Positions 31,942 through 40,389 of a stretch of 64,000 nt of DNA are shown here, piece by piece. Both the position numbers and the translations under genes were made by a program. Under the pieces are notes generated by a model, which did not search any database, had not been told where the DNA came from, and saw nothing but the letters and a program-made list of their open reading frames with translations. Each line of letters begins with the position of its first letter. Within the stretch, counting starts at the first letter, position 1. The DNA comes from CAVVAH01 sp963746175 (lineage in GTDB: Bacteria; Actinomycetota; Actinomycetes; JACCUZ01): positions 186,001 to 250,000 of the forward strand of contig CAVVAH010000004.1 in NCBI GenBank assembly GCA_963746175.1, in the 5' to 3' direction.

Positions 31942-34687
31942 TCAGCCCAGACGAGCGACGTGGCGGCCCACCCGACGGAGATCGCGGACGCGCCGTTCGT
32001 ACGTCACTCCGGCGACCAGCAGCAGCAGGCCGAGGGAGCCGATGGTGACCCAGCGCGGCACCACCTGGTAGGCCTCGACGAGGTACGGCGCGAGCTGCAC
32101 CAGCGCGTCGACGGCGAGCACGGCGGCACCCAGGAGCAGCGGCGCCTGCAGCCGGCGCGCCGCGCCGGCCGCGACGACAGCCGCAGCGACGACCGCCAGC
32201 AGCAGCGGTCGCGCGTTGCCGCTGTCGGTGACCGCGCGGAGCAGGCTCGGCACGAGGACCAGCGACAGACCGCTGCCGTACGCCTGCCACGAGCCGTATC
32301 CCGGGTCGCGCCGACGACGCAGGTAGCCGAGCACGAGCAGGGCCGCACCCGCCGGCACGGTGTAGGCCTCGGGCGCGTCGACGTCGGACAGCACCAGCCG
32401 CACCCAGCTGCTGGCCGCGAGGAGGACCCCGGCCACCCAGCCGAGCGCGGGCCGGGCGGACGTCAGGGCGACCACCGCGGTGGCGACACCGGCGAGGAGC
32501 AGGGCGACCCACAGGCGATCGGCGTCCAGGGCCGAGAGCGCCAGGGCCGGCGCGGCGGTGACGGCGGCAACGACCTGGACGGTGTCCCGCACCGGCCGGC
32601 CGGTCGGCAGCGGTGCGCAGGAGCCGAGCGTCAGCAGCGCGGCGACGCACACGGCGGCCAGCCCGCTGCCGGCGAGCGCAACGCCCTGCCAGTCGGCGAC
32701 GGCAGCGCCCGCGGCCACCGCGGACGCTGTCGCGACGACCACCGCCGACGTGTGCAACGGCGCCCAGAACGCGTCGGTCGCCGCGGTGCGCAGGGCGAGG
32801 AGCAGCGCGACACCGGTCGCGATGGCGGTCGCCAGGACCAGCACCACGGACCAGACGGCGGGCCAGCCGGCGCCGTCGTGCCGGGCGAGGGCGCCCGCCT
32901 CGGTGAGGCCGAGGAGCAGGGTGGCCAGCACGAGCAGCACCCGCCAGACCCGCAGGCCCTCCGCGCCGCGCGCCGACACCGTCCCCAGGGCCAGCGCAGC
33001 GGCCGCCGCCGGCAGCGTCACCAGCGTCGCGGTCGGCGTCGCGAAGCACCAGACGACGGCGAGGCCCACCGCGACGGCGCCGCACCAGAGCGCGGTCCAC
33101 CCCGGCCACACCCGCCCGCGGACGTCGAGCTGGGCGCCGGCGACGAGCAGCGCCGCCGCCAGCACCAGGAGGGTGCCGAGCTGGACCGGGAACGAGGCGG
33201 ACGACGCGGGGGCGACGAGCCACCCGGCGGCCGCGAGCACCGGCAGCGCCGCCACCCGCGAGTGCCGCCACCCGCGGTGCCGCCACGCGCGGTGCCGCCA
33301 CCCGCAGCACCTGGGCGCCGAGCAGCAGCGCCGTCCCGGTCGCGACCAGCGCGACGACGTCGGGCCAGACGGCCGAGGCCGCGGCCTCGCGCGCCGGGAT
33401 GCTCCACGCCTCGTCCGGCACCCGGAGCGCGACGAGCATCCGGTCGACCGCCGCGCCCAGTCCTTCCAGCGCGGTGAGCAGCGGCACCAGCCCGGCCAGC
33501 AGCAGGACGCCTGCGGGAGCGACGCGCCGGGCGCGCGGGGCCAGCAGCAGCGCGGCGAGGAGCAGCAGGACCGGCACGGACAGAGACGGCCCGGTCCACG
33601 CGTCGTCCACCCGGTCCACGAGCGGCGCCCAGGCCGCCGCCACGAGAAGCACGGCCGCGGTGGCGTCGCAGCCGGCCACCCGTTCGTCGCCGTCCGGCCG
33701 CCCGCGCGCGAGCAGGGTGCCGGCGAGCGCCGGCACCGCCGCGAGGCCGACCAGCAGCGCGGTCCCCACCGCGAGCGAGCCCTCCTCGCCGTACGCCGCG
33801 CCGCCGGCAGCCAGGGCGGCGGCCACGAGTGCGAGCACGGCGCCGCCACCGACCACGGCGCGGGCGTCGGCAGTCCGGGTACCCGCCGGCCAGCTGGCGG
33901 CGGCGGCGAGCCCGACCACGGCCTGGACCGCCAGCAGGGTCGCGACCAGTGCGAGGGGCCGTGAGACGTCCGCCACGAGGTGCGCGGCGATCAGCGGCAG
34001 CGGCAGCTGGCCCAGCAGCGCGGCCGTGAGCGGGAGGGCCCGGGTGGGCAGCAGCACCGCGAGCAGGGCGGCACCGGCGGCGACGACAGCGACGGCACCC
34101 GCCCAGAAGACGGCGCCGTCGGCCGACGCCAGACCGGCGAGGTCGGCGCTGCGGGCGCCGTAGCAGTCGAGCAGGGCCAGGCCGACGGTGAGCAGGGAGA
34201 GCCACTCGGCGGTGGAGAGCAGCCCGCGCCGGTGGGCACCGACGGCGCCGGCGGCGGCGAGCGCGGTGATGCCGGCCATGACGGCCGACCGGCCGCCGAC
34301 ACCGAGGTGCTGCCACGAGACGGCGACGAAGATCACCGCCGCGACACCGAGCAGCCCGACGCCGAGCGCCAGCAGCAGGTTCTGGATCCGGCGGGCCGAC
34401 CACTCGGGGCGTGGCCGCCGGGCCGCGACCGGCGCGGCGGGTGCCGCCGCGCCCGTGGCGGCCGCGGTCGCGGCGGGCGTCACGGCGGGCAGGCGCCGCA
34501 GCTCGGCGAGCAGCTCGGTGCGGGTGCGCAGCACCTCGGCGGCCTGGACCGACACCTGCCAGAGCCGGCCGGCGACCGGACCGGTCAGGGGCAGTGCGCA
34601 GCGCGGGCAGACGTCGCGGGCCGCGGTCAGCGCGCCGGCGCAGTCCGGGCACCTCGTCGGGTCGGCCAGCAGGGTCTCGTCGATCAT
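31942..34687 (-). pseudogene. Zinc-ribbon polytopic membrane protein (SCO7613 C-terminal domain type), frameshifted
   Basis: A very hydrophobic protein that would be about 914 residues if intact. The N-terminus is a zinc ribbon, TRCPDCAGAL then VCPRCALPL, followed by a helical stretch and some 20 transmembrane helices rich in Ala, Leu and Val, as in actinobacterial SCO7613-type membrane proteins of unknown role. The frame that starts at ATG 34687 (GGGAG eight bases upstream) is lost inside a 15-bp tandem repeat at 33246-33306 and continues one base later to VGRHVARLG and the stop at 31942. Total length is one base more than a multiple of three. The repeat unit nearest the shift has 16 rather than 15 bases, locating the extra base. 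It could be an assembly error or a true lesion. Confidence 0.82.
33246..33306. repeat. 15-bp tandem repeat carrying the frameshift
   Basis: Four units of GTGCCGCCACCCGCG or close variants lie at 33246-33261 (16 bases), 33262-33276, 33277-33291 and 33292-33306. On the minus strand they encode RVAAP repeats. The odd 16-base unit shifts the reading frame of the membrane protein. Confidence 0.85.
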
Positions 34688-34689
34688 CG

Positions 34690-35046
34690 TCAGTGCTCCC
34701 GTCCGGCGGTGGCGTGCGGACGTCGGGGGGCGCGGTCCCGGCCCGGCAGGACGACGAGGGCGAGCAGCCAGCAGCCGACCCAGCCCGCCAGCACTCCGGC
34801 GATCGTGGCGGTGTCGCCTGCCGGGAGCGACTCCGCGACGGCCGGCACGACCAGGGCGCTGAGCAGCATCCCGACGAGGACGCCGGCGACCGTGGCCGGC
34901 CAGCTGCGGCCCGGTCCGCGGGTGGCGCGGCGCCGGCGGGCCGCGAGCGCCACGGCGAGCCAGCCGGGTGCGCTGACGACGGCGCACAGGCCGCCCCACA
35001 GCAGCAGGATCACCACGAGGTCGGCGACGGAGATCTGGGGTCCCAT
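34690..35046 (-). CDS. Small membrane protein, paralogue A
   Basis: A 118-residue protein with three or four hydrophobic helices (VADLVVILLLWGGLCAVVSAPGWLAVALA, TVAGVLVGMLLSALVVPAVA, IAGVLAGWVGCWLLALVVL). It shares an APGWxAxxxAxxRRRR-GxGPxWPA block with the next upstream gene, so the two are tandem paralogues. Its stop lies two bases before the ATG of the zinc-ribbon membrane protein, so they are co-transcribed. Function is unknown. An element resembling a MacR site lies 35 bases upstream of its ATG. Confidence 0.75.
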   Translation of the reverse strand: MGPQISVADLVVILLLWGGLCAVVSAPGWLAVALAARRRRATRGPGRSWPATVAGVLVGMLLSALVVPAVAESLPAGDTATIAGVLAGWVGCWLLALVVLPGRDRAPRRPHATAGREH

Positions 35047-35080
35047 GTGTGGATCATCGGCGGCGGGAGGGCCGCGGCGT

Positions 35081-35098
35081 ACCCGTACAGGTACTCAG
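35081..35098 (-). promoter_or_regulatory. Operator-like element A (MacR-site-like)
   Basis: Read on the minus strand, CTGAGTACCTGTACGGGT lies 35 bases upstream of ATG 35046. It matches 11 of the 14 fixed bases in TGAGTAC-N2-GTACTCA, the site I recall for the MacR response regulator of Streptomyces. A near-identical element sits at the same distance from the paralogue. Confidence 0.5.
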
Positions 35099-35116
35099 AT
35101 CCACCCGGGAGGGTGC

Positions 35117-35539
35117 TCAGCGACCCCAGCCCTCGGGCGGGGACGCGGCCTCGGGCGTGGCGGCGGGGGTCGTGGTCGTCGTGCTCGTCGAGGTCTTCGT
35201 GGTGGCCCGGGGCGGGAGGTCGCGGGTCAGGACCGCGGCCAGCCCCCAGCAGGCGCACCAGGACAGCAGGACGGCGATCACGACGCCCGGGCCGGGCAGC
35301 AGCCCGACCAGCACCGAGCAGACGCCGAAGCTCACGGCCAGCCCGCCCAGCGACCCGCCGAGAGCCGCCGGCCACACCGGACCGGCACCGCGGCCCCTCC
35401 GACGGCGCACGCAGGCGTAGCCGAGCGCGGCCCAGCCGGGTGCGGTCACGACGACGAACATCCCGATCAGGATCGCGACGAGTGCGGCGATCTCGGCCGG
35501 GCTGAACTCGACGGGTCCGGCCAGCACGGTGTCTCCCAT
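35117..35539 (-). CDS. Small membrane protein, paralogue B
   Basis: A 140-residue protein with three or four transmembrane helices (IAALVAILIGMFVVVTAPGWAALGYA, LGGLAVSFGVCSVLVGLL, VVIAVLLSWCACWGLAAVL) and a Thr/Pro-rich tail (TTKTSTSTTTTTPAATPEA) absent from paralogue A. The shared core and shared upstream element show a tandem duplication that included the promoter. ATG 35539 is the start that preserves the spacing to that element. No function is known. Confidence 0.75.
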   Translation of the reverse strand: MGDTVLAGPVEFSPAEIAALVAILIGMFVVVTAPGWAALGYACVRRRRGRGAGPVWPAALGGSLGGLAVSFGVCSVLVGLLPGPGVVIAVLLSWCACWGLAAVLTRDLPPRATTKTSTSTTTTTPAATPEAASPPEGWGR

Positions 35540-35573
35540 GCCACGATCATCGGCAGCGCGAGCCCACGGGCAC

Positions 35574-35591
35574 ACCCGTGCGGGTACTCAG
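35574..35591 (-). promoter_or_regulatory. Operator-like element B (MacR-site-like)
   Basis: Read on the minus strand, CTGAGTACCCGCACGGGT lies exactly 35 bases upstream of ATG 35539. It differs from element A at only two positions and matches ten of 14 fixed bases of the recalled TGAGTAC-N2-GTACTCA site. Confidence 0.5.
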
Positions 35592-35611
35592 TTCGCGCCG
35601 CGCCGCGAGCC

Positions 35612-35635
35612 GTTGATCACGTGCACGTGATCAAC
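35612..35635. promoter_or_regulatory. Perfect 24-bp palindrome
   Basis: GTTGATCACGTG is followed immediately by its exact reverse complement, with no loop. It lies 73 bases upstream of paralogue B and 88 bases after the carboxyltransferase stop. The absence of a loop argues for a dimeric protein site over a terminator. A second small symmetric element, GGTCTACAGACC, is at 35649-35660; nothing else is recognisable in 35592-35723. Confidence 0.6.
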
Positions 35636-35723
35636 CTCCACCGGTAGTGGTCTACAGACCGCAACCGGCGGCGCTTGACCACTGTCGGACCGGAGCCAGC
35701 GAGAGATCCCACCGGTCACCCCG

Positions 35724-37286
35724 TCAGACGGGGGTGACGCCGTGCCGGCGGCGGGAGAAGTGCCGGTCCTTGCTGCGGTACGTCCGGAACCGGCGGACCA
35801 GCTCGTCGCGCAGCATCTCCGGGGTGATGACGTCGTCGACCACGAGCTCGCTGGCCAGCCGGACGATGTCGATGTCCTCGTCGTACTCGCGGCGCTTGGC
35901 GGCGACGAACTCGGCGCGCTCGGCCTCGTCCTCGATCGCCGCGATCTTGTTCGCGTAGACCGCGTTGACGGCCGCCTCGGCCCCCATGACCGCGATCTTC
36001 GCCGTCGGCAGGGCGAGCGTCGCGTCCGGCTCGAAGCCCGGCCCGGCCATCGCGTACAGCCCGGCGCCGTACGCCTTGCGCACCACCACGCAGATCTTGG
36101 GCACCGTGGCCTCGGAGATGGCCGTGATCATCTTCGCGCCGTGCCGGATGATGCCCTGCTTCTCCACGACCGAGCCGACCATGAAGCCCGGGACGTCGGA
36201 GAGGAACACGAGCGGCACGTTGAACGCGTCGCAGAGCTGCACGAAGCGGGTGGCCTTGTCGGCGGAGTCGATGAACAGCACGCCGCCCTTGAACATCGAG
36301 TTGTTGCCGACCACACCGACGACCTCGCCGTCGAGCCGGCCGAAGCCCACCGTCAGCTCGCGCGCCCAGAGGGCGTGGATCTCGAAGAAGCTGCCCTCGT
36401 CGAGCAGGCCCTTGGCGTAGCGGCGCATGTCGAACGCCTGCCGCTCGCTCGCCGGCACCAGGGCCGCGAGGTCGACGCCCGCCGGCGGAGGCTTCGCCGG
36501 TGCGGACGGCGGTGTGCCCTGGTAGCTCGACGGCAGGTACGACAGGTACGACCGGACGGTCTCGAGGGCCTCCTGCTCGGTGCTCACCAGGAAGTGCCCG
36601 ACGCCGGACTCGGCGCAGTGCACCCGCGCCCCGCCCATCGCCTCGAGCGTCGTCTTCTCTCCCGTCACCATCTCGACCATCCGGTCGGAGCCGAGGTACA
36701 TCGACGCGTTGCCCTCGACCATGACGACGACATCGCAGAACGCCGGGATGTACGCGCCGCCCGCCGCCGAGGGACCGAACAGGGCGCACACCTGCGGGAT
36801 CGAGCCGCTGGCGCGGACCTGGTTCCAGAAGATCTTGCCCGCGCCGCGGCGGCCCGGGAAGAGGTCGATCTGGTCGGTGATCCGGGCGCCGGCCGAGTCG
36901 ACCAGGTAGACCATCGGCACGCCGGTCCGGTAGGCGGTCTCGATGATCCGGATGATCTTCTCGACGGTGCGCGCGCCCCACGACCCGGCCTTGACGGTCG
37001 AGTCGTTGGCCATCAGCGCCACCGGTCGGCCGTCGACGGTGGCGGTGCCCGTGACGACGCCGTCGGCCGGCAGGTCGCCGGCGGCGACGTTGGCGAGGAC
37101 CCCGTCCTCGACGAACGAACCCTCGTCGACGAGCAGCCGCACCCGCTCGCGGGCGAACAGCTTGCCTTTACCCGCGTTGCTCTCGTGGTACTTGGCCGCA
37201 CCGCCGCGCTCGACCGCCGCGCGCAGGTCGGGCACCGGCGGGTGCTCGGGGATCGGGTTGTGCTCCTGGCTCTGCACGGGCGACAC
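35724..37286 (-). CDS. Acyl-CoA carboxylase carboxyltransferase (beta) subunit
   Basis: A 520-residue crotonase-fold carboxyltransferase that moves CO2 from carboxybiotin to an acyl-CoA. Two homologous halves are visible: the N-half has MANDSTVKAGSWG, VYLVDSAGARI and SAAGGAYIPAF (acyl-CoA oxyanion loop); the C-half has FLSDVPGFMVG and RKAYGAGLYAMAGP (biotin side). The YLVDSAGAR-ITDQIDLFPGRRG region is closer to geranyl/methylcrotonyl or AccD1/2-type subunits than to the AccD5 protein at 46301. It has no alpha subunit beside it and may use the biotin carboxylase at 49868. GTG 37286 has GAGGTGGG five bases upstream. Confidence 0.92.
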   Translation of the reverse strand: MSPVQSQEHNPIPEHPPVPDLRAAVERGGAAKYHESNAGKGKLFARERVRLLVDEGSFVEDGVLANVAAGDLPADGVVTGTATVDGRPVALMANDSTVKAGSWGARTVEKIIRIIETAYRTGVPMVYLVDSAGARITDQIDLFPGRRGAGKIFWNQVRASGSIPQVCALFGPSAAGGAYIPAFCDVVVMVEGNASMYLGSDRMVEMVTGEKTTLEAMGGARVHCAESGVGHFLVSTEQEALETVRSYLSYLPSSYQGTPPSAPAKPPPAGVDLAALVPASERQAFDMRRYAKGLLDEGSFFEIHALWARELTVGFGRLDGEVVGVVGNNSMFKGGVLFIDSADKATRFVQLCDAFNVPLVFLSDVPGFMVGSVVEKQGIIRHGAKMITAISEATVPKICVVVRKAYGAGLYAMAGPGFEPDATLALPTAKIAVMGAEAAVNAVYANKIAAIEDEAERAEFVAAKRREYDEDIDIVRLASELVVDDVITPEMLRDELVRRFRTYRSKDRHFSRRRHGVTPV

Positions 37287-37325
37287 GGAATCCCACCTCG
37301 GGGACGGGGGCTCGGGACGCCCGCG

Positions 37326-37331
37326 AGCCTA
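37326..37331 (-). promoter_or_regulatory. Probable -10 box for the carboxyltransferase gene
   Basis: TAGGCT on the minus strand would start a transcript near 37319, with a 33-base leader carrying the GAGGTGGG ribosome site. Confidence 0.4.
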
Positions 37332-37359
37332 ACGAGCGTCCCGGGTCCCGCCCCTCCGG

Positions 37360-38478
37360 CTACCGGCTCGGGGTGGACGCTGCCTGCGTCGCAGCCCGCT
37401 GCGCCGGAGGACGGCTGAGACGGCGGGCGATGTGCCCGGCGACGTAGTCGGCGTCACGGGCCACCCCGCCGACCAGCATCGAGTAGAAGCCGCGCAGGAA
37501 CGGCAGCCCGACGAAGTACAGCCCCGGCGCCCCGGCGACCACGCCACGGCTCTGCGCCGGGTACGCCGCGTCGCCCAGCGGCGCGTTGATCCAGTCGGTG
37601 TCCAGCCCGAAGCCGGTGCACCAGACGACGTTGGCGACGTCGAGCACGGTGCCGTCTGCCAGCAACGGCATGCCCTGCCGGACCCCGGCGACCCGCTGCT
37701 CGGTGTGCCGGACGCCAGCAGCCGCGAGGTGCGAGCGCTTGACCCGGATCAGCGGGCCGCCGCCGTTGCGGATGTGGTCACGCATCTTCCGGCCCATCGG
37801 GGTGCGCTCGGTGAGCACGTGGTTCCACAGGAACCAGATGACTGGCAGCGCCACGTGCGCGGCGCGGCCCTCGATGTCGAACGGGATCTGCCCGTGCACC
37901 CGGCCGGCGAGATGAGTCTCGTGCGCACCGGACACCTCGAGGGCGAGGTCGGCACCGGAGTGACTGGCGCCGACCACGAGCACCGGGCCCGGCCGCAGCT
38001 GCGAGGGGTTGCGGTACTCCGACGAGTGCATCTGCCGGATCGACGGGTCCAGCTCGTCGGCGAACTCGGGCACCACCGGCCGCGCCCAGGTCCCTGCCGC
38101 CACGACGACGTTGTCGGCCACCAGCACCTGGTGGCCGGACGTGACGACCCAGCGGTCGCCGTCGCGGTCGAGGCTGTCGACGCTCACTCCGGTGCGTACC
38201 GGCAGCCGCAGGTCCGCGGCGTACGCCTCGAGGTAGTCACCCATCTGCTGCCCGGTCGGGTACGTCCAGCGCGGCAGCCCCGACGACCGGCCCGGAAGCT
38301 CGTCGTACTGCGACGGGGTGAAGAGCCGCAACGAGTCGAACCGGTTGCGCCAGACGTCGCCGACGCGGTCGGCGGCCTCCAGGACGACGCACTCCCGGCC
38401 GCGCCGGGTGAGGTGGTAGGCGGTGGTCAGCCCGGCCTGGCCGGCGCCGACGACGACGGTCTCGACGTGCTCGCTCAT
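37360..38478 (-). CDS. Flavin-containing monooxygenase / FAD-dependent oxidoreductase
   Basis: A 372-residue flavoprotein. The FAD-binding fold starts VETVVVGAGQAGLTTAYHL, the NADPH-binding fold is VLVVGASHSGADLAL near residue 168, and VWCTGFGLDTDWI near residue 288 fits the ATG-like motif of class B monooxygenases; FRLFTPSQYDELPG-type residues line the flavin site. Family members insert oxygen into S- or N-containing organics or ketones. ATG 38478 has GAGGAG five bases upstream and a TAGCGT box about 40 bases away. A LuxR-type regulator gene lies upstream on the same strand. Confidence 0.9.
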   Translation of the reverse strand: MSEHVETVVVGAGQAGLTTAYHLTRRGRECVVLEAADRVGDVWRNRFDSLRLFTPSQYDELPGRSSGLPRWTYPTGQQMGDYLEAYAADLRLPVRTGVSVDSLDRDGDRWVVTSGHQVLVADNVVVAAGTWARPVVPEFADELDPSIRQMHSSEYRNPSQLRPGPVLVVGASHSGADLALEVSGAHETHLAGRVHGQIPFDIEGRAAHVALPVIWFLWNHVLTERTPMGRKMRDHIRNGGGPLIRVKRSHLAAAGVRHTEQRVAGVRQGMPLLADGTVLDVANVVWCTGFGLDTDWINAPLGDAAYPAQSRGVVAGAPGLYFVGLPFLRGFYSMLVGGVARDADYVAGHIARRLSRPPAQRAATQAASTPSR

Positions 38479-38514
38479 GGGTGCTCCTCGGTCGCTGCGA
38501 CACGGTCGCTCGCG

Positions 38515-38520
38515 ACGCTA
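38515..38520 (-). promoter_or_regulatory. Probable -10 box for the flavin monooxygenase
   Basis: TAGCGT on the minus strand gives a leader of about 30 bases to ATG 38478. The long inverted repeat at 38602-38675 lies further upstream. Confidence 0.4.
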
Positions 38521-38601
38521 GGAGCGCGCGCTGCCCCGCGCGTCGGCAGAACTGTGCAGATCCGCTGTGCAGCTTCCGGTTGTCCTCCTCGGCCGGCAGA
38601 T

Positions 38602-38675
38602 GATCGTTTGCGACACAGCTCCCCGACACGCCGAGCGACGTCCCGGCGGGTCCGTGAACCAGGTCGCAAACGATC
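38602..38675. promoter_or_regulatory. Perfect 13-bp inverted repeat, 48-base spacer
   Basis: GATCGTTTGCGAC at 38602-38614 and its exact reverse complement at 38663-38675 sit in the 229-base gap between the LuxR-type gene and the monooxygenase gene. It could be the end of the LuxR transcript, or paired operator half-sites controlling the monooxygenase. The A/T-containing core is unusual against the very GC-rich background. Confidence 0.6.
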
Positions 38676-38707
38676 TTCGCGGGCTGGCGAGTCCGGCTCT
38701 CGCGCAG

Positions 38708-40348
38708 TCAGACGAGGTGGTTCTCGTACGCCCAGGCCGTGGCGGCCGAGCGCGACGTGACGCCGAGCTTGGTGAAGATGTTCGCCACATGCCGGGCCAC
38801 CGTCTTCTCGGAGAGGAACAGGTCGCCGGCGATGGCACGGTTGGTGGCACCGGTGGCGACCGCGCGGATCACCTGCACCTCGCGCAGGGTCAGCCCGCCG
38901 GGCGCCGGCCGCGCCCTGGCCCGGCGGGACAGGGCCGCGACGCGGGCCAGGTCCGGCGCCGCGCCCAGCTGCTCGAAGACCCAGCGGGCCGCGTCGAGCT
39001 CCATCTCGGCGGTGTCCTCGTCGCCGAGAGCGCGGCAGGCGGACGACAGCAGCACCCGGGCGCGGGCGGCGTCGTACGGCGCGCCGATGTCCTGCCAGGC
39101 CGACCAGGCCCGGCGCAACGACGGGAGCGCCGCGCGCGGGTCGCCCTCCGCGAGCAGCACGGCAGCCGTCGCGTGCAGCGCCGTGGCCGTCAGCCACGCC
39201 GCGTCCCGGGACGCGGCGGCCTCGGTCAGCTCGGCGGCGGCACCCCGGGCGCTCTCGACGTCGCCGGCGGCCAGCGCCGTCTCGACGTACGCCGGGAGCA
39301 GCCGGGTCCGGCCGCGGAACTCCGGCGCCTCGTCGAGCGCCCGGCGCAGCGCGGCGAGGGCGGCTGCCGCGTAGCCCTGCTCGAGGCGCAGCAGCGCCAG
39401 CCCGGGCTGCGGGTCGTGGCCGCACTGGCTGGCCTGCCGGTAGCAGGTCTCCGCGCTGGCGTGCTCGCCGCGCAACCGGTGCAGCTCACCGCGCTGGTAG
39501 AGCGCCATGCCCTCCGCGGCCTGGCCCGGCGGCTGGTGCAGCCGGTCGCAGGCGCGCTGCGCCTCCGCGGCGGCGTCCGGCCACGAGCCGTGCAGCTGGA
39601 GGATCTCGGCCCGGTGCACCAGGCACTGACCGCGGTACGGCACCAGGTCGGGCTGCTCGGCGCACCACCGGCTGAGCGCGTCGGTCCACTCCCGCCCGCG
39701 GCGGAGGTCGAACCGGTCCCGGCAGGTCTCGATGGCCGCGCAGTAGAGCAGCCCGACCACCTGGGGAGACACCCGGTGGCTGGTGAGGTCGGTGAGCACC
39801 TCGTCGATCTCGCTCATGCCGGCGGCCACGTCGTCCAGCGCGATCAGCGCCTGGCCGTGCCCGTGCAGCGCCAGCAGCCGCAGGTCGACGTCGGCGTGGT
39901 CCGCGGCCACCGCGAGTGCCTGCTCGTGGACCGGCAGCGCGTCGGCGGGCCGGCCGCCGAACATCAACGCCAGTGCCTGCGGGACGAGGAGGTAGCCGTG
40001 CCAGACGGAGTCCTGGCGCCGGGCCTCGTCCAGCACCCGCTTCGCGCGGCCGAACCAGCCGCCGCCACGCGCCTCCTCGCCGCGCAGGACGAGGGCCAGG
40101 GCCAGCCAGAACGCCACCCGGGCGGCACCCTCGGTGTCGCCGACCGCCAGGTAGTCGTGGTGCGCCTGCTCGCGCGAGGTCTCCGCCTCGGACTCGTGGC
40201 CGGTGAGGAAGGCGGCCAGCGCCAGCGACTCCCGGTCACCCGGCCCCAGCGGCACCTCGGCATCGGCCGCCCGCAGCCCGTCGTACGCCGCGCCCCAGGC
40301 CCGCTCGGCGAACCGGTGCCGAGCCTCGACGAGGGCGTCGGTCGTCAC
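38708..40348 (-). CDS. LuxR-family transcriptional regulator with TPR-like domain
   Basis: A 546-residue protein. The first ~470 residues are alpha-helical hairpins rich in Ala and Leu (for example LLALHGHGQALIALDDVAAGM, YQRGELHRLRGEHASAETCYRQA), typical of TPR/MalT-type sensor regions. The last ~65 are a LuxR helix-turn-helix, LTLREVQVIRAVATGATNRAIAGDLFLSEKTVARHVANI with FTKLGV. There is no ATPase domain. GTG 40348 is the first start in frame after the GGDEF stop region; no strong ribosome site is visible. It ends 230 bases before the monooxygenase, a plausible target, but the stimulus is unknown. Confidence 0.88.
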   Translation of the reverse strand: MTTDALVEARHRFAERAWGAAYDGLRAADAEVPLGPGDRESLALAAFLTGHESEAETSREQAHHDYLAVGDTEGAARVAFWLALALVLRGEEARGGGWFGRAKRVLDEARRQDSVWHGYLLVPQALALMFGGRPADALPVHEQALAVAADHADVDLRLLALHGHGQALIALDDVAAGMSEIDEVLTDLTSHRVSPQVVGLLYCAAIETCRDRFDLRRGREWTDALSRWCAEQPDLVPYRGQCLVHRAEILQLHGSWPDAAAEAQRACDRLHQPPGQAAEGMALYQRGELHRLRGEHASAETCYRQASQCGHDPQPGLALLRLEQGYAAAALAALRRALDEAPEFRGRTRLLPAYVETALAAGDVESARGAAAELTEAAASRDAAWLTATALHATAAVLLAEGDPRAALPSLRRAWSAWQDIGAPYDAARARVLLSSACRALGDEDTAEMELDAARWVFEQLGAAPDLARVAALSRRARARPAPGGLTLREVQVIRAVATGATNRAIAGDLFLSEKTVARHVANIFTKLGVTSRSAATAWAYENHLV

Positions 40349-40389
40349 GGCACCATCGTGGTCCCCCGCCACCGGCGGGGGAAGCGACG

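Noticed and set aside
31811..34999. One continuous 1062-codon minus-strand frame as a single protein
   Set aside because: After about 33260 its translation becomes Arg/Ala/Gly noise, whereas the adjacent frame continues the transmembrane pattern to 31942. A frameshift explains both.
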